Below are positions 12,408 to 23,407 of a stretch of DNA of 64,000 bases, piece by piece (the stretch's first letter is position 1; the number at the start of each line of letters is the position of its first letter). The translations under genes were made by a program, and so were the position numbers. The notes under the pieces are model-generated. The model made no database searches. It saw nothing but the letters and a program-made list of their open reading frames with translations, and had not been told where the DNA came from. This stretch comes from Bombardia bombarda (Eukaryota; Ascomycota; Sordariomycetes; Sordariales; Lasiosphaeriaceae), in assembly GCA_030512295.1 (NCBI GenBank), contig JAULSR010000005.1, positions 1,178,001-1,242,000 on the forward strand. Reading direction: 5' to 3'.

Positions 12408-13367
12408 TCATAAGACAGAACTTGCCGTGTGCTTTCCACTCCCCTTGCCAGTCCCCAGCTGGGCCTCTTCAGATCCTATGGTCTCGTAGCACTTTCCACC
12501 CTTGTGCGTGTCATCCACATAATCATCTGCCATATTGTATCCCTCTTCGTATTCGTCATCGTCATCCTCTTCCTCATCTTCTTCCTCTTCCTCATCGTCG
12601 TAGTCGGGGATCTCCTCATCCTCACTCTCGCTCTCGCTTTCGTCAAATGAGAGAGTCCCGAGCAACGGCACATCAATCTTGGCCAGCTGGCTCTTGATCA
12701 GATTGTCGGCAATGTTGAACAGATGGGAGTCCTTGTCTGGTGCCGTGTCCTTGTCCATCGAGAACTGGGCTTCTTCCTGATCTGCGAGCTTCTCTTGGGC
12801 CGGCGACGCGCTAGGGGTTGTAGCATCCAGGGGAACCTCCATGACCCACCGCCGCACTGACTCGCCCTTTGTGATTTTCGAGCGGGAAGACTTGGCTGAC
12901 AGGCGCCTCTTGAACACCCGCTTCTGCTTCCTCCTCCGTCGTGAGATACGGTCCCGGATGTACCAAGCAACAATCAGCATGGCGGCTGACATCATCTCCT
13001 GACATTTCTGCCGGTGCATGTTTGCCCACGCCTGACACCTCTGCTGCTGAAAGTTGGTGACGGCCTGGCACCGCTGTTGATAGTAGCTGGCGATGCGCGA
13101 CGCCATCGCTAGGTATCTCGGGTCCCCCGCCAAGTCGGGTAGCTTCGCCATGTCTGGTCCCATCGGTCCCATCGGGTGTGCTGGCATGCTCGGCTTCGGA
13201 GGTAGTTGTTGGTTGCCCTGGGGCTTTGTTTCGAACGCTCCATAGGCTGGTTGAGCAAACGACTTGGAGGGCTGAGAGGGAGCAGATCCATTGATGAAGG
13301 CCTGCTGGTCTGGTGGAGGTGTGGCCGGTATTTGGGTTTTGAAGGGGAACGGCATAGATGCCGCCAT
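12408..13367 (-). CDS. Uncharacterised protein with Cys-Gln repeats, a basic patch and an acidic tail
   Basis: A single exon encodes 319 residues. The first ~80 are Pro/Gln/Ala-rich and probably disordered. Residues about 95-130 carry three spaced copies of a Q-[RK]-C-Q unit (QQRCQAVTNF, QQRCQAWANM, RQKCQEMMSA). A short hydrophobic stretch (AAMLIVAWYIRD) and a strongly basic patch (RISRRRRKQKRVFKRRL) follow. A second folded-looking part (LFNIADNLIKSQLAKIDVPLLG) precedes a tail of about 40 Asp/Glu residues. I recognise no named domain. The hydrophobic stretch flanked by Arg/Lys could be a weak membrane anchor or an amphipathic helix; the basic patch could be a nuclear signal. Codon use looks like that of the neighbouring genes and the frame is intact throughout, so I consider it a real gene of unknown function. 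Confidence 0.75.
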   Translation of the reverse strand: MAASMPFPFKTQIPATPPPDQQAFINGSAPSQPSKSFAQPAYGAFETKPQGNQQLPPKPSMPAHPMGPMGPDMAKLPDLAGDPRYLAMASRIASYYQQRCQAVTNFQQQRCQAWANMHRQKCQEMMSAAMLIVAWYIRDRISRRRRKQKRVFKRRLSAKSSRSKITKGESVRRWVMEVPLDATTPSASPAQEKLADQEEAQFSMDKDTAPDKDSHLFNIADNLIKSQLAKIDVPLLGTLSFDESESESEDEEIPDYDDEEEEEDEEEDDDDEYEEGYNMADDYVDDTHKGGKCYETIGSEEAQLGTGKGSGKHTASSVL

Positions 13368-15196
13368 GTTTGATGGTAATATGAGAGATGATAGATAGCC
13401 TTGAAGAGATCAAGTACTATTTTATCGTTTGAGGTGGTTGTTTACTCGCACCCTGTATGCTTTTCACGCTTGCAGCAGCTTGCTGTTGAAATAGGGGGAG
13501 GGGCAGATATTTGGGAGGCGTGTAAGGGTGGCACGGGAGAAACAAAGAGAGGGATATGCAAGCACAGGTAAGCCCCTGGCATGTGGGGGAAAGGGGGAGA
13601 GCTGATTATTATAGCGAGCTCGAGTGACGTTTTTATTACAGACCAACAACACTTGTATATTGAGAGGTGGGTTCACTATCGGATGCACCAGGCTGAGAGG
13701 TAAGGTAGCGAACTGGTACAGCCCGAGAGAAATAAGAGAGCCACAGACACACAGGCGTCTCGCAGTGCTGTGCTGGGGGCGCGCGCTTGCTCGCTTGCTG
13801 TCGGGCGGACAATCTGGCATGTTCTTGCCCAAGTCGTCCCAGACTTTGTGCTAACTGTGGGGGCCTGAACGACTATGACGAGACCAAAGATGCATGGATG
13901 AAGGTGGAGGAGGATCGCAACATAGGGCAGGAGATAAGCTCCGAGAGACTCGAAAGACTGGAAAAGACTGGGGTTGGGTAGGCCGAGCTGATGAAAATGG
14001 CCTGAGAGATGCTCGGCAAGGCTGGAAATGGTGGCAGAACTGGCACAACTCGGGCACAAAATCGGTCGATACCGACGCGCTCCCGGCAAATGCCCGCCAG
14101 CTTGTAGCCAGGCCGAGAGCAACAATCGAGCCACCCTTGAAGCATGCCTGTCAGATGCCGTCGTCCTATTGGCCACTACCGAGTCTCAGCATGCCAAGTT
14201 TTTGTGTAAAAGCCCAGGTCCTTTTTATCCAGGACCTAACTCTGAACCACGGCGGTGAATGTGCGACGTACTTTTGCTGGTTATCTAAGGTAGGTAAAAG
14301 AGAGGTTATAGCAGGTGCGATCAACTTTGTGCGAGCGAAAACAATACCTACCTATGATCTCCCGCAGCTGGCAGCTGCTGTATGAGATGAGATCAAAGCT
14401 GCACGTTTCTTGGGGTGCACATTACTCTGCTGTTGGTTGCCACCATCGATTGGATGGTGTTCGGAGTTCGGAGGGTATTGCTGGTTCGCGGTGCTTGCTT
14501 GTGTTTTCCGATGTCATATCTCACTCCCCGAAGATCCGATATTTGTCACGGGCTATGTCACGGCGGTTGACTGGTTGACTGGTTGGCTGGTTGGTTGGTA
14601 ATACGAAGCTGTACATAGGCAACTCGCGAGATGCTAGTATTGCCCGATCCCGTCCGTTGTTCTAAGGTCTTGCTCAGTTGCTTGCAACGCTCTCGGTCAG
14701 GTCAGTGTTTATAAATGGCCTCATGTCCCGTTGCTTTATGGGCACACGATGCGTGGGAGAATTGCAGGAAAAAACAAGAGTTGCGCCCAGCTAGCCGGGA
14801 TTGTCCATTGGTAAGGTGTGATGCATGAAATTCCAGAGTCCGGAACCCGTACCTGTGATGGCGGGAAGGAGGCCAAGGCCCCGCCAAGCCACAGGGCCCA
14901 GAATGGAAAGCTCGAAGCCCAGAGCAAAAAAAACAAGCCCTGGGCCATGGGAAAATGATGCGACCTTAAGCTTTGACTAACTGGAAAAACCTTTTGCCCC
15001 GCCACCCGGGACCTGCCACTGGCCGCTGGGACGCCAAGGCTTTTCGCACCTGATTCCCTGGGCCTTCCTCTTCTTTTTCGCCCACCACGCTGAACGACGG
15101 GGACGGCCCTACTAATTGTCGTTTGTCTCTGCGAAGAAAGCGGCCTCTCCATTCCGGCCACCACGTCACTCTACAGTCGACACCAGGCCATTCTTG
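13368..15196. other. Intergenic region between divergent genes, with a GGTTG-type short repeat
   Basis: About 1.8 kb between the acidic-tailed protein (minus) and MSH1 (plus), so it contains both promoters. Short frames of up to 166 codons occur on both strands but overlap and resemble no family. A small repeat lies near 14,564-14,598. No RNA gene was recognised. Confidence 0.45.
14564..14598. repeat. Short imperfect GGTTGACT/GGTTGGCT tandem repeat
   Basis: Four or more copies of a GGTTG-centred unit (GGTTGACT, GGTTGACT, GGTTGGCT, GGTTGGTT) lie head to tail in a non-coding region. It is probably a minor low-complexity tract. Confidence 0.6.
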
Positions 15197-18100
15197 ATGC
15201 TCTCCCCGCGCCCAACAGCAGTTCCGCGCCTGCGCATAGCGTGTATCCGCTCCTCGTCCCGCTCGCTCTTCACCACCAGTCCCGCCACTGTCGGCCACTT
15301 TAGGCCATCTGCTGCTCAAAATGTGACCACCATCACCTCCGTCCCGCCGCTGGCTTCCGCCAGCTCGGGGGGTCATCTGGAGATGGGCGTCCTCGCCGCT
15401 CATCTCGCCCTGCGGTCCAGCAAGTTTTCCAGGCCAGCCAAGTCCGCGGCAAGAAGACGAGGACAGTGATGAGGTTGGAAGACCTACCCCAGGGACCCAT
15501 CGTCATGTCACAGCCGCTATCACCGCTGCCAACGACGGCAGCGGAGGAGCCAGAAGAGGACAACGTCCCTGCCTACCCTACTGTAGTACTGCAGGCCCGC
15601 CGCAACATGCAAAAGTTTGACAACTGCGTGCTGCTGACGCGGGTCGGCGGCTTCTACGAGCTGTATTTTGATCAGGCAGAAGAGTATGGTCCGCTCCTGA
15701 ACCTCAAGGTAGCACAAAAGAAAACCAACGCCGGTCCCGTGTCAATGGTAAATACTAGTTCTGTGCTTGAGCCCGAGTAGTCCTGCTGCTGCTGCTGCTG
15801 CTTCTGCTGCCAGCAGCTGCCTCTGCCATGTTCGCTGTTTTCTGATAGAACCTTTTTGTTTTGCCAGGCCGGGTTTCCCATTTTCCAGCTGGATCGTTTC
15901 CTCAAGATTCTTGTCCAAGACCTAGATCGCCATGTAGCCATAGCAGAGGAGTTCCCGAACGACTCCTCCGCCATGATCAAGTCGGGTGGGTTGATGCATG
16001 ACCGCAGAGTAGCCCGTATTGTCACTCCTGGCACCCTGATTGACGAGAACTTCATGGACCCGTATGCAAACAACTATGTTTTGGCCATCCATCTGCCCGA
16101 AGAGGGGATTCAGGGTCAGGGTGACGTGGGCATGCAACAACAAGCCCAGAATGACACAGAAACTGCAGACCCAAGGGATGAGACCTCCACCCCACTCGGA
16201 CTGGCATGGCTGGACATATCCACCGGCTACTTCTTCACCCAGCCCACGACTCTTGCCTCATTGGGATCAGTATTATCACGGGTGTCCCCGCGAGAAATCG
16301 TTCTCGACGAGGCATTAGAGTCCTCCAAGAACCATGGTATCATATCCACCCTGACTGAGGACAGATATATGCTCTCGTATTCCCCGTTGGGCGACCTCCA
16401 GAAGCTCTCTGACTGGGAGCCAATGCTGGAAGCCAGCATTCCATCTCACACGGCTGACAAATTCACCGATAATGAGGTCAAAGCCGGAAGTCTCCTGCTG
16501 CACTATGTCAGGGACCGACTTCGAGGGCTGAGCATGAAGCTCCAGCCGCCGCTCCGCCATGAGAGCATGCAGATCATGAGCATTGACAAAAACAGTATGA
16601 GATCGTTGGAGATCAAAACCACCATCAAAGATAATGGGTTCCGGGGAAGCCTTCTGCACGCTGTCAGACGAACCGTAACCAAGAGTGGTGCGAGACTTCT
16701 CACCGAATGGCTTAGTAAGAATATTCATACACTCCCTGAAATATTCAACGATACCATAAACAAACACCAACTAACCGAGGTATAACAAACAGGCTCCCCA
16801 TCAACCTCATTGGAAGTGATCAACTTCAGACAGGACCTTGTCTCCCGTTTCATTCAAAACAAAGACCTCCAAGACTCCATCATCATCCTTCTTCGCAGGA
16901 GTCATGACTCCCAACGTTTGGTGCAAAAGTTTGCCTTGAACCGCGGCGAGCCAGACGACCTTCTCCGGCTAGCAAGCACCATCAAGGCAACAGAAGACAT
17001 AGTCAACCTGCTCAAGAACACGTCAGCCGAATCTCCATCACCACCATCAGACGACAAAAATGACTGCCTCTCCACCATGATCAGCCGCCTAGCCCTCAAG
17101 GAGCCTCGCGAGCTCGCCCATTGCATCCGGGACGCCATCGACGAGGAGGGCCTCGTCGTGCGGCACCAGCTCGAAGACAGCGAGACCGGAGAGATGATCG
17201 CCCTCGCCCAAGAGATCGTCAAGACCGAGGGCAGCGAGCAGGAGAGCTCGATGCTGCTCAAAGGGGTCATGGCTAAGAAGCAGAAGCAGCACCAACAGCA
17301 GCAGGAGCAAAAGAAGAAAGCCCCCTCCATCAGAGACTACTACGGCGAGGACAACGAAATCTGGATCATGAAGCCCGGCGCCTCCCCAGGCCTGTCCCGC
17401 CTACACGCCGAGCTATCATCCCTCACCCACGCCAAAATCGAGCTCACCGAAACCCTCCGCGCCCGCCTCAACGCCCCAACACTCACCCTCAAATGGACCC
17501 CCGGCCTGGGCCACATCTGCCACGTCAAGGGCAAAGACGCCCGCCGCACCCCAACCCCAGTACCCGACGAAAGCCAACCCTCCTCCCCCCAGAAGTAATC
17601 AAAACCCTCTCCTCCAGCCGCACCACCCGCTCCTTCCTCCAGCCCGAATGGACCCTCCTCGGCGAGCGCCTCGACAAGACCCGCTCTCAGATCCGCGCCG
17701 AGGAGCAGCGCGTCTTCGCCCGCCTGCGCGAGCAAGTCGTCCTCAACCTCGTCAAGCTGCGGCGCAACGCCTCCGTCCTCGACGAGCTCGACATCACCAC
17801 CTCCTTCGCCCAGCTCGCCGTCGACCGCGGGCTCACCCGCCCGTTGCTCAACAACACGCAGCACACCGTCATCATGGGCGGGCGCCACCCCACCGTCGAG
17901 GGCGGGCTGGCCGAGCAGGGGCGCACCTTCCAGCGCAACGACTGCCTGCTCGGCGCGCCGGGGCACGGCCGGGTCTGGCTGATCACGGGCCCAAACATGG
18001 CCGGCAAGTCGACTTTCTTACGGCAGAACGCGCTGATTACTATCCTGGCGCAGATCGGATGCTACGTCCCGGCCGACTACGCGGAGCTTGGTGTCGTCGA

Positions 18101-18632
18101 TGCCATCTTCAGCCGGGTCGGGTCGGCTGATGACTTGTTTCGCGACCAGAGCACGTTCATGGTGGAGATGATGGAGACAGCGGCCATCCTGCGACAGGCA
18201 ACGCCGCGGTCATTTGTCATCATGGACGAGATCGGCCGCGGTACTACACCCGAGGACGGCACGGCGGTGGCATTTGCGAGTCTTCATCATCTGCTGCACA
18301 TCAACAAGTGCCGTGGGCTGTTTGCAACCCACTTTCACGCGGTCGCCGACTTGGTTGCAGAACAACACATGCGCCTGGAGGATGGCGGGACAACGGGGGC
18401 GGTCGAGATGTACTGCACGGATGTGGAGGAAGATGATCGAGGGGGGTTTGTTTACGTTCACAAGTTGCAAAAGGGTATTAATCGGAAGAGTCATGCATTG
18501 AAAGTGGCTCGTCTAGCAGGGTTGCCGGAGCCAGCGATGCGAATTGCTCGACAGGTACTGGGGAGCTCAGAGGGTGTCACGATACAGGGACGAAGCGAGA
18601 CGAGTCCGAAGCAGGCGCCTGTTGTAGGGTAG
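15197..18632 (+). CDS. msh1: Mitochondrial DNA mismatch-repair protein MSH1 (MutS homologue), with two frame discontinuities
   Basis: MSH1 binds mispaired mitochondrial DNA and couples this to ATP hydrolysis. Three exons are visible, 15197-15747, 15868-16714 and 16793-18632, about 1,079 residues if two single-base frame offsets are allowed. The N-terminus (MLSPRPTAVPRLRIACIRSS) is Arg/Ser-rich and fits a mitochondrial presequence. The mismatch-binding segment is VGGFYELYFDQAEEYGPLL. The ATPase has Walker A (GPNMAGKSTF), Walker B (VIMDEIGRGT) and the ATHFH switch near the C-terminus. Oddities: the presequence frame and the RGKKTRT/DLPQGP frame do not connect, with a G6 run at 15367-15372 between them; and the frame through GHICHVKGKDARR stops at 17596 while the ATPase frame starts upstream of it, with a C6 run at 17585-17590 between. 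I found no GT-AG intron that repairs the second without deleting conserved sequence. Both would be closed by one extra base. Identity is certain; the exact N-terminal model is not. Confidence 0.85.
15784..15812. repeat. CTG/TGC trinucleotide tract inside an MSH1 intron
   Basis: About seven TGC units followed by an imperfect extension lie within the 120-nt first confirmed intron of MSH1 (15748-15867), between its GTAAAT donor and TTGCCAG acceptor. The tract is non-coding and could vary in length between strains. Confidence 0.7.
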
Positions 18633-19069
18633 GCTAGGGCACAAGCATTTACGGCGAGTGAAAAATAATCTGTATATCCCAAGTTAGTCTTTATACCCCC
18701 ATGTATTATAGTGGTTGTAAAAAAGAAGAAAAGGAATGTGTCTCATATAAGTTGATGGGTTTCTCATCAAAAAGATCAGGGTTAAAAAGCTCTTTGTTCA
18801 TTTTATATAATCATCGACACAGAGTGGGCAAGGAGAGAGAAAAAATCGAGATAAAGGGTACTGACCTGGATAGATAGAAAAGTTGTATGATCAAGTGTCA
18901 TTCACATAATCCATTGCACAGAACCAGCAGCGTCAAAAGTTTGTCAAATGGAAATGTGTTTGAATTGAGCAACAATGATCTATGTAGCCGCAGGTTAAAT
19001 TTTTCATTAACTTTGCGAAACCTAAACCATAATCGCCCAGTCAATAACATCTTTATCATGTCGTGACAT
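18633..19069. other. AT-rich 3' intergenic region between MSH1 and P0
   Basis: About 440 nt between convergent stop codons. It is noticeably AT-rich, with A-runs, as expected for two 3' UTRs. No other feature was seen. Confidence 0.5.
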
Positions 19070-20144
19070 TTAGTCGCTATAGACTGTGTTAGCTGTATAT
19101 TCCATAAACCTGTGCTAACCGGGAGTACTAACAACATGCCACCGAAGCCACCGTCATCGGAGTCCTCAGCGCTCTCGTCATCCGACTCAGCGGCCTTGGT
19201 CTCGGTAGCGGCAGCAGCGGTCTCGGTACTGGCAGCGGGGGCAGCCGCAGCGTAAGCGTCGGGGTTGGCGATGCGGTCCTTGAGCTCATCAATCTCGGGC
19301 CAGCTGTACTCGGAGGCAATGGCAACAGCCAACACCTTCTTGTAGCTGTTGACCACGGAGTGGATGACAGAGGGAAGGGTGGGGAAGTTGATGGCGAGCG
19401 ACAGGCAGGCGATGGTGGTGACGGCGGTGGAGAAAGCCTTGAGGAGCTGATCCTCGCTGATGTCTAGAACCTCGGAGGGGAAGGTGTTGCCCTGGTCGTA
19501 GACCTGGGTAATGCCGAGACCGTAGGTGAAGGGGGAGATGTTCAGCATGTTGAGGAGGGTAGCCTCGGAGGCTCCGACCTTAAGGCCAGCCTCGACGAGC
19601 TTGAGGTCGGTGGTGATCTCAATGGTACCACGGGCAATCTTGGTGGGGACACCGAGGGCCTGGAAGAACGAGGTCTTGCCGGGCTCCATACCGGTGTTGC
19701 CGGCGGGGACCCAGACATCGGCGGGGGCAATAGCACCGGCACGAGCGGGGGCGGCAACCTTGTTGGTCAAGATCTTCTCGCGAATATCCTTGAGGTCGGA
19801 GTTGGTGAAGACGAAGCCGATGTTGCCCTTGACGAAGGGGAGGAGACGCTCGTACTCGGGGACATCGGTCAAGAAGGTCTTGAGAGCGCGACGGACCTGA
19901 AAAGCGACAAGAAAAAACGGGTCAGTCGCAAATCCAAATTATCGCCTGCGATTTCGAGAGAAAAACGAACCATGGTGTTCTTGCCCATCAGGACAACTCC
20001 CTGACCACGCAGGGACTGTCTGATCTCGTGCATTTGCTGCGAGCTGACATTGTCGACGGAGACGATGAAGATGGACTTGTACTCCTCCAACAAGCCCTTG
20101 AGCTTGTCGAAGTACCCAGCCTTGTTTCCAGTTTTGCCCCCCAT
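19070..20144 (-). CDS. rpp0: 60S acidic ribosomal protein P0 (uL10)
   Basis: Three exons, 20144-19971, 19896-19133 and 19076-19070, encode 314 residues, the usual P0 length. P0 anchors the P1/P2 dimers to 25S rRNA and forms the ribosomal stalk that activates elongation-factor GTPases. The N-terminus reads MGGKTGNKAGYFDKLKGLLE. The L10 domain includes GVVLMGKNTMVRRALK and FTNSDLKDIREKI. The C-terminal part has an Ala-rich hinge and an acidic tail. The last exon is only 7 nt: exon 2 ends at a GTTAGT donor, a GCTAAC branch site precedes the TATAG acceptor, and the splice yields the ending GGFGGMFD, close to the conserved GFGLFD P-protein tail. Reading through instead would add an unrelated 60-residue tail and remove that motif. 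It converges with MSH1 and is divergent from TRM82. Confidence 0.95.
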
Positions 20145-20882
20145 ATCTTCTTGTTTATGAAGGCAGGTTATTTAAGGGCGATTTATTATGATGTGAGGAA
20201 ACTGGCGATGATGATGTCTTGGGAATGTTCCTAAAGCCGACAAGATTTCGCCCGTCAATTGACTGCACCTCTCTGTGCGCGGGCGGGGAGCGTTGCCCGC
20301 CTAGGGCTAGGTGGATTCAGCCAATCATGCTGGAGGTACTCGCCCCACCTCGTCGTTCTTGGAAGGTACGAGGGTACCTGCAAGTTCTTACGGGCCCAGC
20401 GAGTAGAAATTCAGGATGCGTCCAGATGCGCAACCTTGAAGTCGATCAGATCCTCGTCGATATCCGAGTTCATCCACCACAGCACGGTACCAAAATAAGG
20501 TAAATAAATCGGCTTTCGAGGGAAGGAGGCTCTGCTGTAGTATTGAAAGTCACTATAAGCCACCCGTGGCTCAGCTTTGCCGAACTTTTTAATTCGTAAA
20601 CAGTTTTCAGCATCAAGGTCCCGCCAACACGCCCTGCTTGCCGCCTGGTTTGTCTTGCTCTTAAACTCAAATTCACATGGACTCGTAGCTAACAACGCTC
20701 AGATCAAGTCACATTGAGGAATTGCTCGTGGGATTATCAAAGACATCCACACCCGCCTCAACCCACTTACGAGGCCCAAATTGGTGTAGCTTCTTAAAAC
20801 GTATCTCAGCCTTTTACCAAGTCATCAACTTCTTTTCAGTTTCGCTGCAGGCGAAGCTCATTCATAGCCTTGAAATCTCAGA
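20145..20882. promoter_or_regulatory. Shared promoter region of P0 and TRM82
   Basis: 738 nt separate the divergent starts of a ribosomal protein gene and a tRNA-modification gene. Co-regulation with ribosome biogenesis would make sense, but I see no recognised element to support it. The call rests on orientation only. Confidence 0.5.
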
Positions 20883-22594
20883 ATGGCGGTGCCTTACCAC
20901 GTTCTCAAGGTGTGCGGCGAGGTCGTCTTTGCTGCTCGGGGGAGCACCATATACTCTTTCAACTCGAGCTTGGAATGTATCTCGGCCTGGAAATGCGATG
21001 TGAAGCCAAAGGCTGTGACGGGGGGTTGGGGGGCCGAGCCATCACCCGCTGCAGAAGGACCGCCGGCCAAGCGTAGGAGGGTGGCCGCAGACCAGGCACC
21101 GGCTGTAGAGGAGGGCCAGGCTGCTCCCGAGTCCGAAACCCCTGAGAAGGGCAACAGGCGGAAAAAGGGGTCAAACTTTGTCCAAAAGAGCAAGCCGTCT
21201 GATAGACCTTTTGTTCAAGGGTTATATAACACCAGTGATGGGTGTCATCTCGTGGCCATCACAGGTTCTGACAAGACTATTTGGGTGTTTGAACACGATG
21301 GTGCCGGACATCTCACACAGCTAAGCCAGCGGTACGTTCAAGTCCAAGGGGGTCAACCTCATCTCATCGAAGAAAAGAAACCCTGACTAACAACCCCACA
21401 GAATGATGCCCAAGCGTCCCTGCTCCCTCGCCATCACGTCTGACAACAAGACAATCCTATCCGCCGACAAGTTCGGCGACGTCTTCGCCCTGCCCCTCAT
21501 CTTCTCAGAGGACCCATCCGATCTCAAGGACGTCACCAACTCCCCATCATCCGCCGCTGCCACCCCCAACACCAACTCCCGCAGCTCCACGCCCACCACC
21601 ACCTCCAAGAAGCCCTTCCAGCCCCAAGCCAACGAGTTCACCATCCACACCAAGCGCAACCTCAAGGCCCTCGAGAACCAAAAGCTCAGCCTCACCCTCA
21701 AGAACACAGGCAAGCTCGCCGACGCCAACTTCGAGCACACCCTCCTCCTCGGCCACGTCTCCATGCTGACCGCCGTCCTGGTCGCCGCCCGCGGCCCCCG
21801 CCAGTACATCATCACGGCCGACCGCGACGAGCACATTCGCGTGTCCAGGGGCAGCATGTCCCAGGCCCACATCATCGAGGGATTCTGCCTCGGACACGAC
21901 GACTTTGTCAGCACCATGTCCATCCCCGCCGGACGCCCCGAGATCCTCGTCTCTGGTGGAGGCGACGACGACTTGTTCGTCTGGGACTGGGCCGCAGGGA
22001 AGCTGCTGTCCAGGACCAACATCCTCGAGCGCGTGCAGAAGCTCGTGCCCGAGACCAGCAGGATTGCCGTCAGGCATTTGTTTACTTGCCGGCCTCAGGA
22101 GGCTGCGGACGGACCTACTTGGGTCTTTGCTATTTGCGAACGGTATGTCATACCCTCCCTCCCTCACATCCTCCCCCTCTGGATGTCCTACTAACTATCC
22201 CGCCAACCCCAGCGTCCCCGCCCTATTCTGCTATGAACTCAAAGAAGGCTCTCTTCACCACGTTCAAACCATCCCGACCCCGGGAAACCCACTGGACATC
22301 GACTATCTCAAGCCGGTAGCCTCAGTATCAGCCCCCCGGATCCTCCTTGCCGTAGACCCAGACATCTCGGGGGACGGAACCGGCCGCGGCGGCCCATCGC
22401 TTCTCGTGCTGTCTTGGGAGCCGGCTTCGGCATCAGGTGGCTGGCACTTGGCAAGCGGTGGCTCTCAAGGTCCGTCGGGCGATGAGGAAAAGAAGGGTGA
22501 GCAAGAGGGGGAAGATGAGATCAGTAACCAGGAGCTGCAGAGGATTTTGTACACTACCGAGACATTGCGCAAGACAATCATGGATGACGAGTGA
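20883..22594 (+). CDS. trm82: tRNA (guanine-N7-)-methyltransferase non-catalytic subunit TRM82 (WD repeat, WDR4 family)
   Basis: Three exons, 20883-21331, 21402-22142 and 22213-22594, encode 523 residues. Trm82 is the WD-repeat partner that stabilises Trm8, which makes m7G46 in the variable loop of many tRNAs. The N-terminus (MAVPYHVLKVCGEVVFAARG) begins the first propeller blade. A low-complexity insert with a probable nuclear signal (PAKRRRVAADQ) follows at about residues 60-105. The most recognisable family blocks are LVAITGSDKTIWVFEHD, MPKRPCSLAITSDNKTILSAD and KFGDVFALPL, then LLGHVSMLTAVLVA and ITADRDEHIRVSR. The C-terminus is acidic and polar. Both introns are 70 nt and in phase 2, and the first has a CTGACTAAC branch site. 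It is somewhat longer than yeast Trm82 (444) because of the insert and the tail. It converges with MAS5. Confidence 0.93.
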
Positions 22595-23407
22595 ATTTAA
22601 CAAGGTAGGTAAATAGATAGATGCCTTAGATAGGTAGCTGAGGAACAATTCGATTCACTACCTGCCTACTCAAGACCAAACTTAACACTGCAACTACCCA
22701 AGCCAATGCTATTGTGGCCCTATCCAACCCAATATGAAGAATGCAGGGCAAAATAGTATATGGTTATATAGGGCAATCTTGGACCTTCATAGAATAAACA
22801 CATTTAATAGTCAACCTCAACAATACATAAACAATCCCTCCGTGCTTTATGTGCACCAGCATAAACGGCGGTGCTCACCAAAAAACTCAGTAAACAAATA
22901 CCCCGGCTTTTAATGCAAGATTTTCTTATGGATCGTCATCACTCGCTAGAAAAACTCAGGCCATATAGCAAACCTCTACATCTGAAGGGACATCAGATGC
23001 ATGCCGCTGCCTCTCTATCCTCTAAAACGCCGGTTGCCGGGGATTTAAAGTGCCATAAAAAAACGCAAGAAAGGAAGCAACAACCAAGGACCAAAACCCT
23101 ACAATGCATGCCAAGCTTGGTGTGATTCTATTCTCCCACCCAGAGCCACTGATATTAACCGTCCACCCATCCTCTCCAACTCTTCCCCCATCTCGTTTCT
23201 CGTTAGTGCCTCGTATTTATGGTTATACGAAAAGTGTGTGTGTGTGTGTGTTTATCGCTGGCCCAAGAGTAGGCCACGACATATCCTACTCGACAATCGC
23301 GAGGCCCTCTGATTGGAGTGGCCTATGGGGCAAGTGAATGAGCCATGCCGAAGCATCGGCGGATGCTACACTCGCGAAAGAGTTGTGCTCCTGAACCCAC
23401 AACTTCT
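22595..23407. other. AT-rich intergenic region between convergent TRM82 and MAS5
   Basis: About 810 nt between two stop codons, AT-rich in the first half, with a GT microsatellite near 23,234. It presumably holds both 3' UTRs. No gene was seen. Confidence 0.5.
23234..23251. repeat. GT dinucleotide microsatellite
   Basis: Nine uninterrupted GT units are visible in non-coding DNA downstream of the MAS5 stop codon. Confidence 0.9.

Noticed and set aside
13676..14176. 166-codon minus-strand frame upstream of MSH1
   Set aside because: No domain, no introns, overlapping frames on the opposite strand.
15469..15780. Start of MSH1 at the in-frame ATG at 15,469
   Set aside because: It would remove the presequence and part of the N-terminal RGKKTRT block that belongs to the conserved region. 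It remains the fallback if the G6 run is correct and no intron exists.
17648..18130. 160-codon Arg/Pro-rich frame within MSH1
   Set aside because: It is a third-frame shadow of the MutS ATPase coding sequence. A possible intron at 17,560-17,617 would lead into this frame and away from the ATPase, so it was also rejected.
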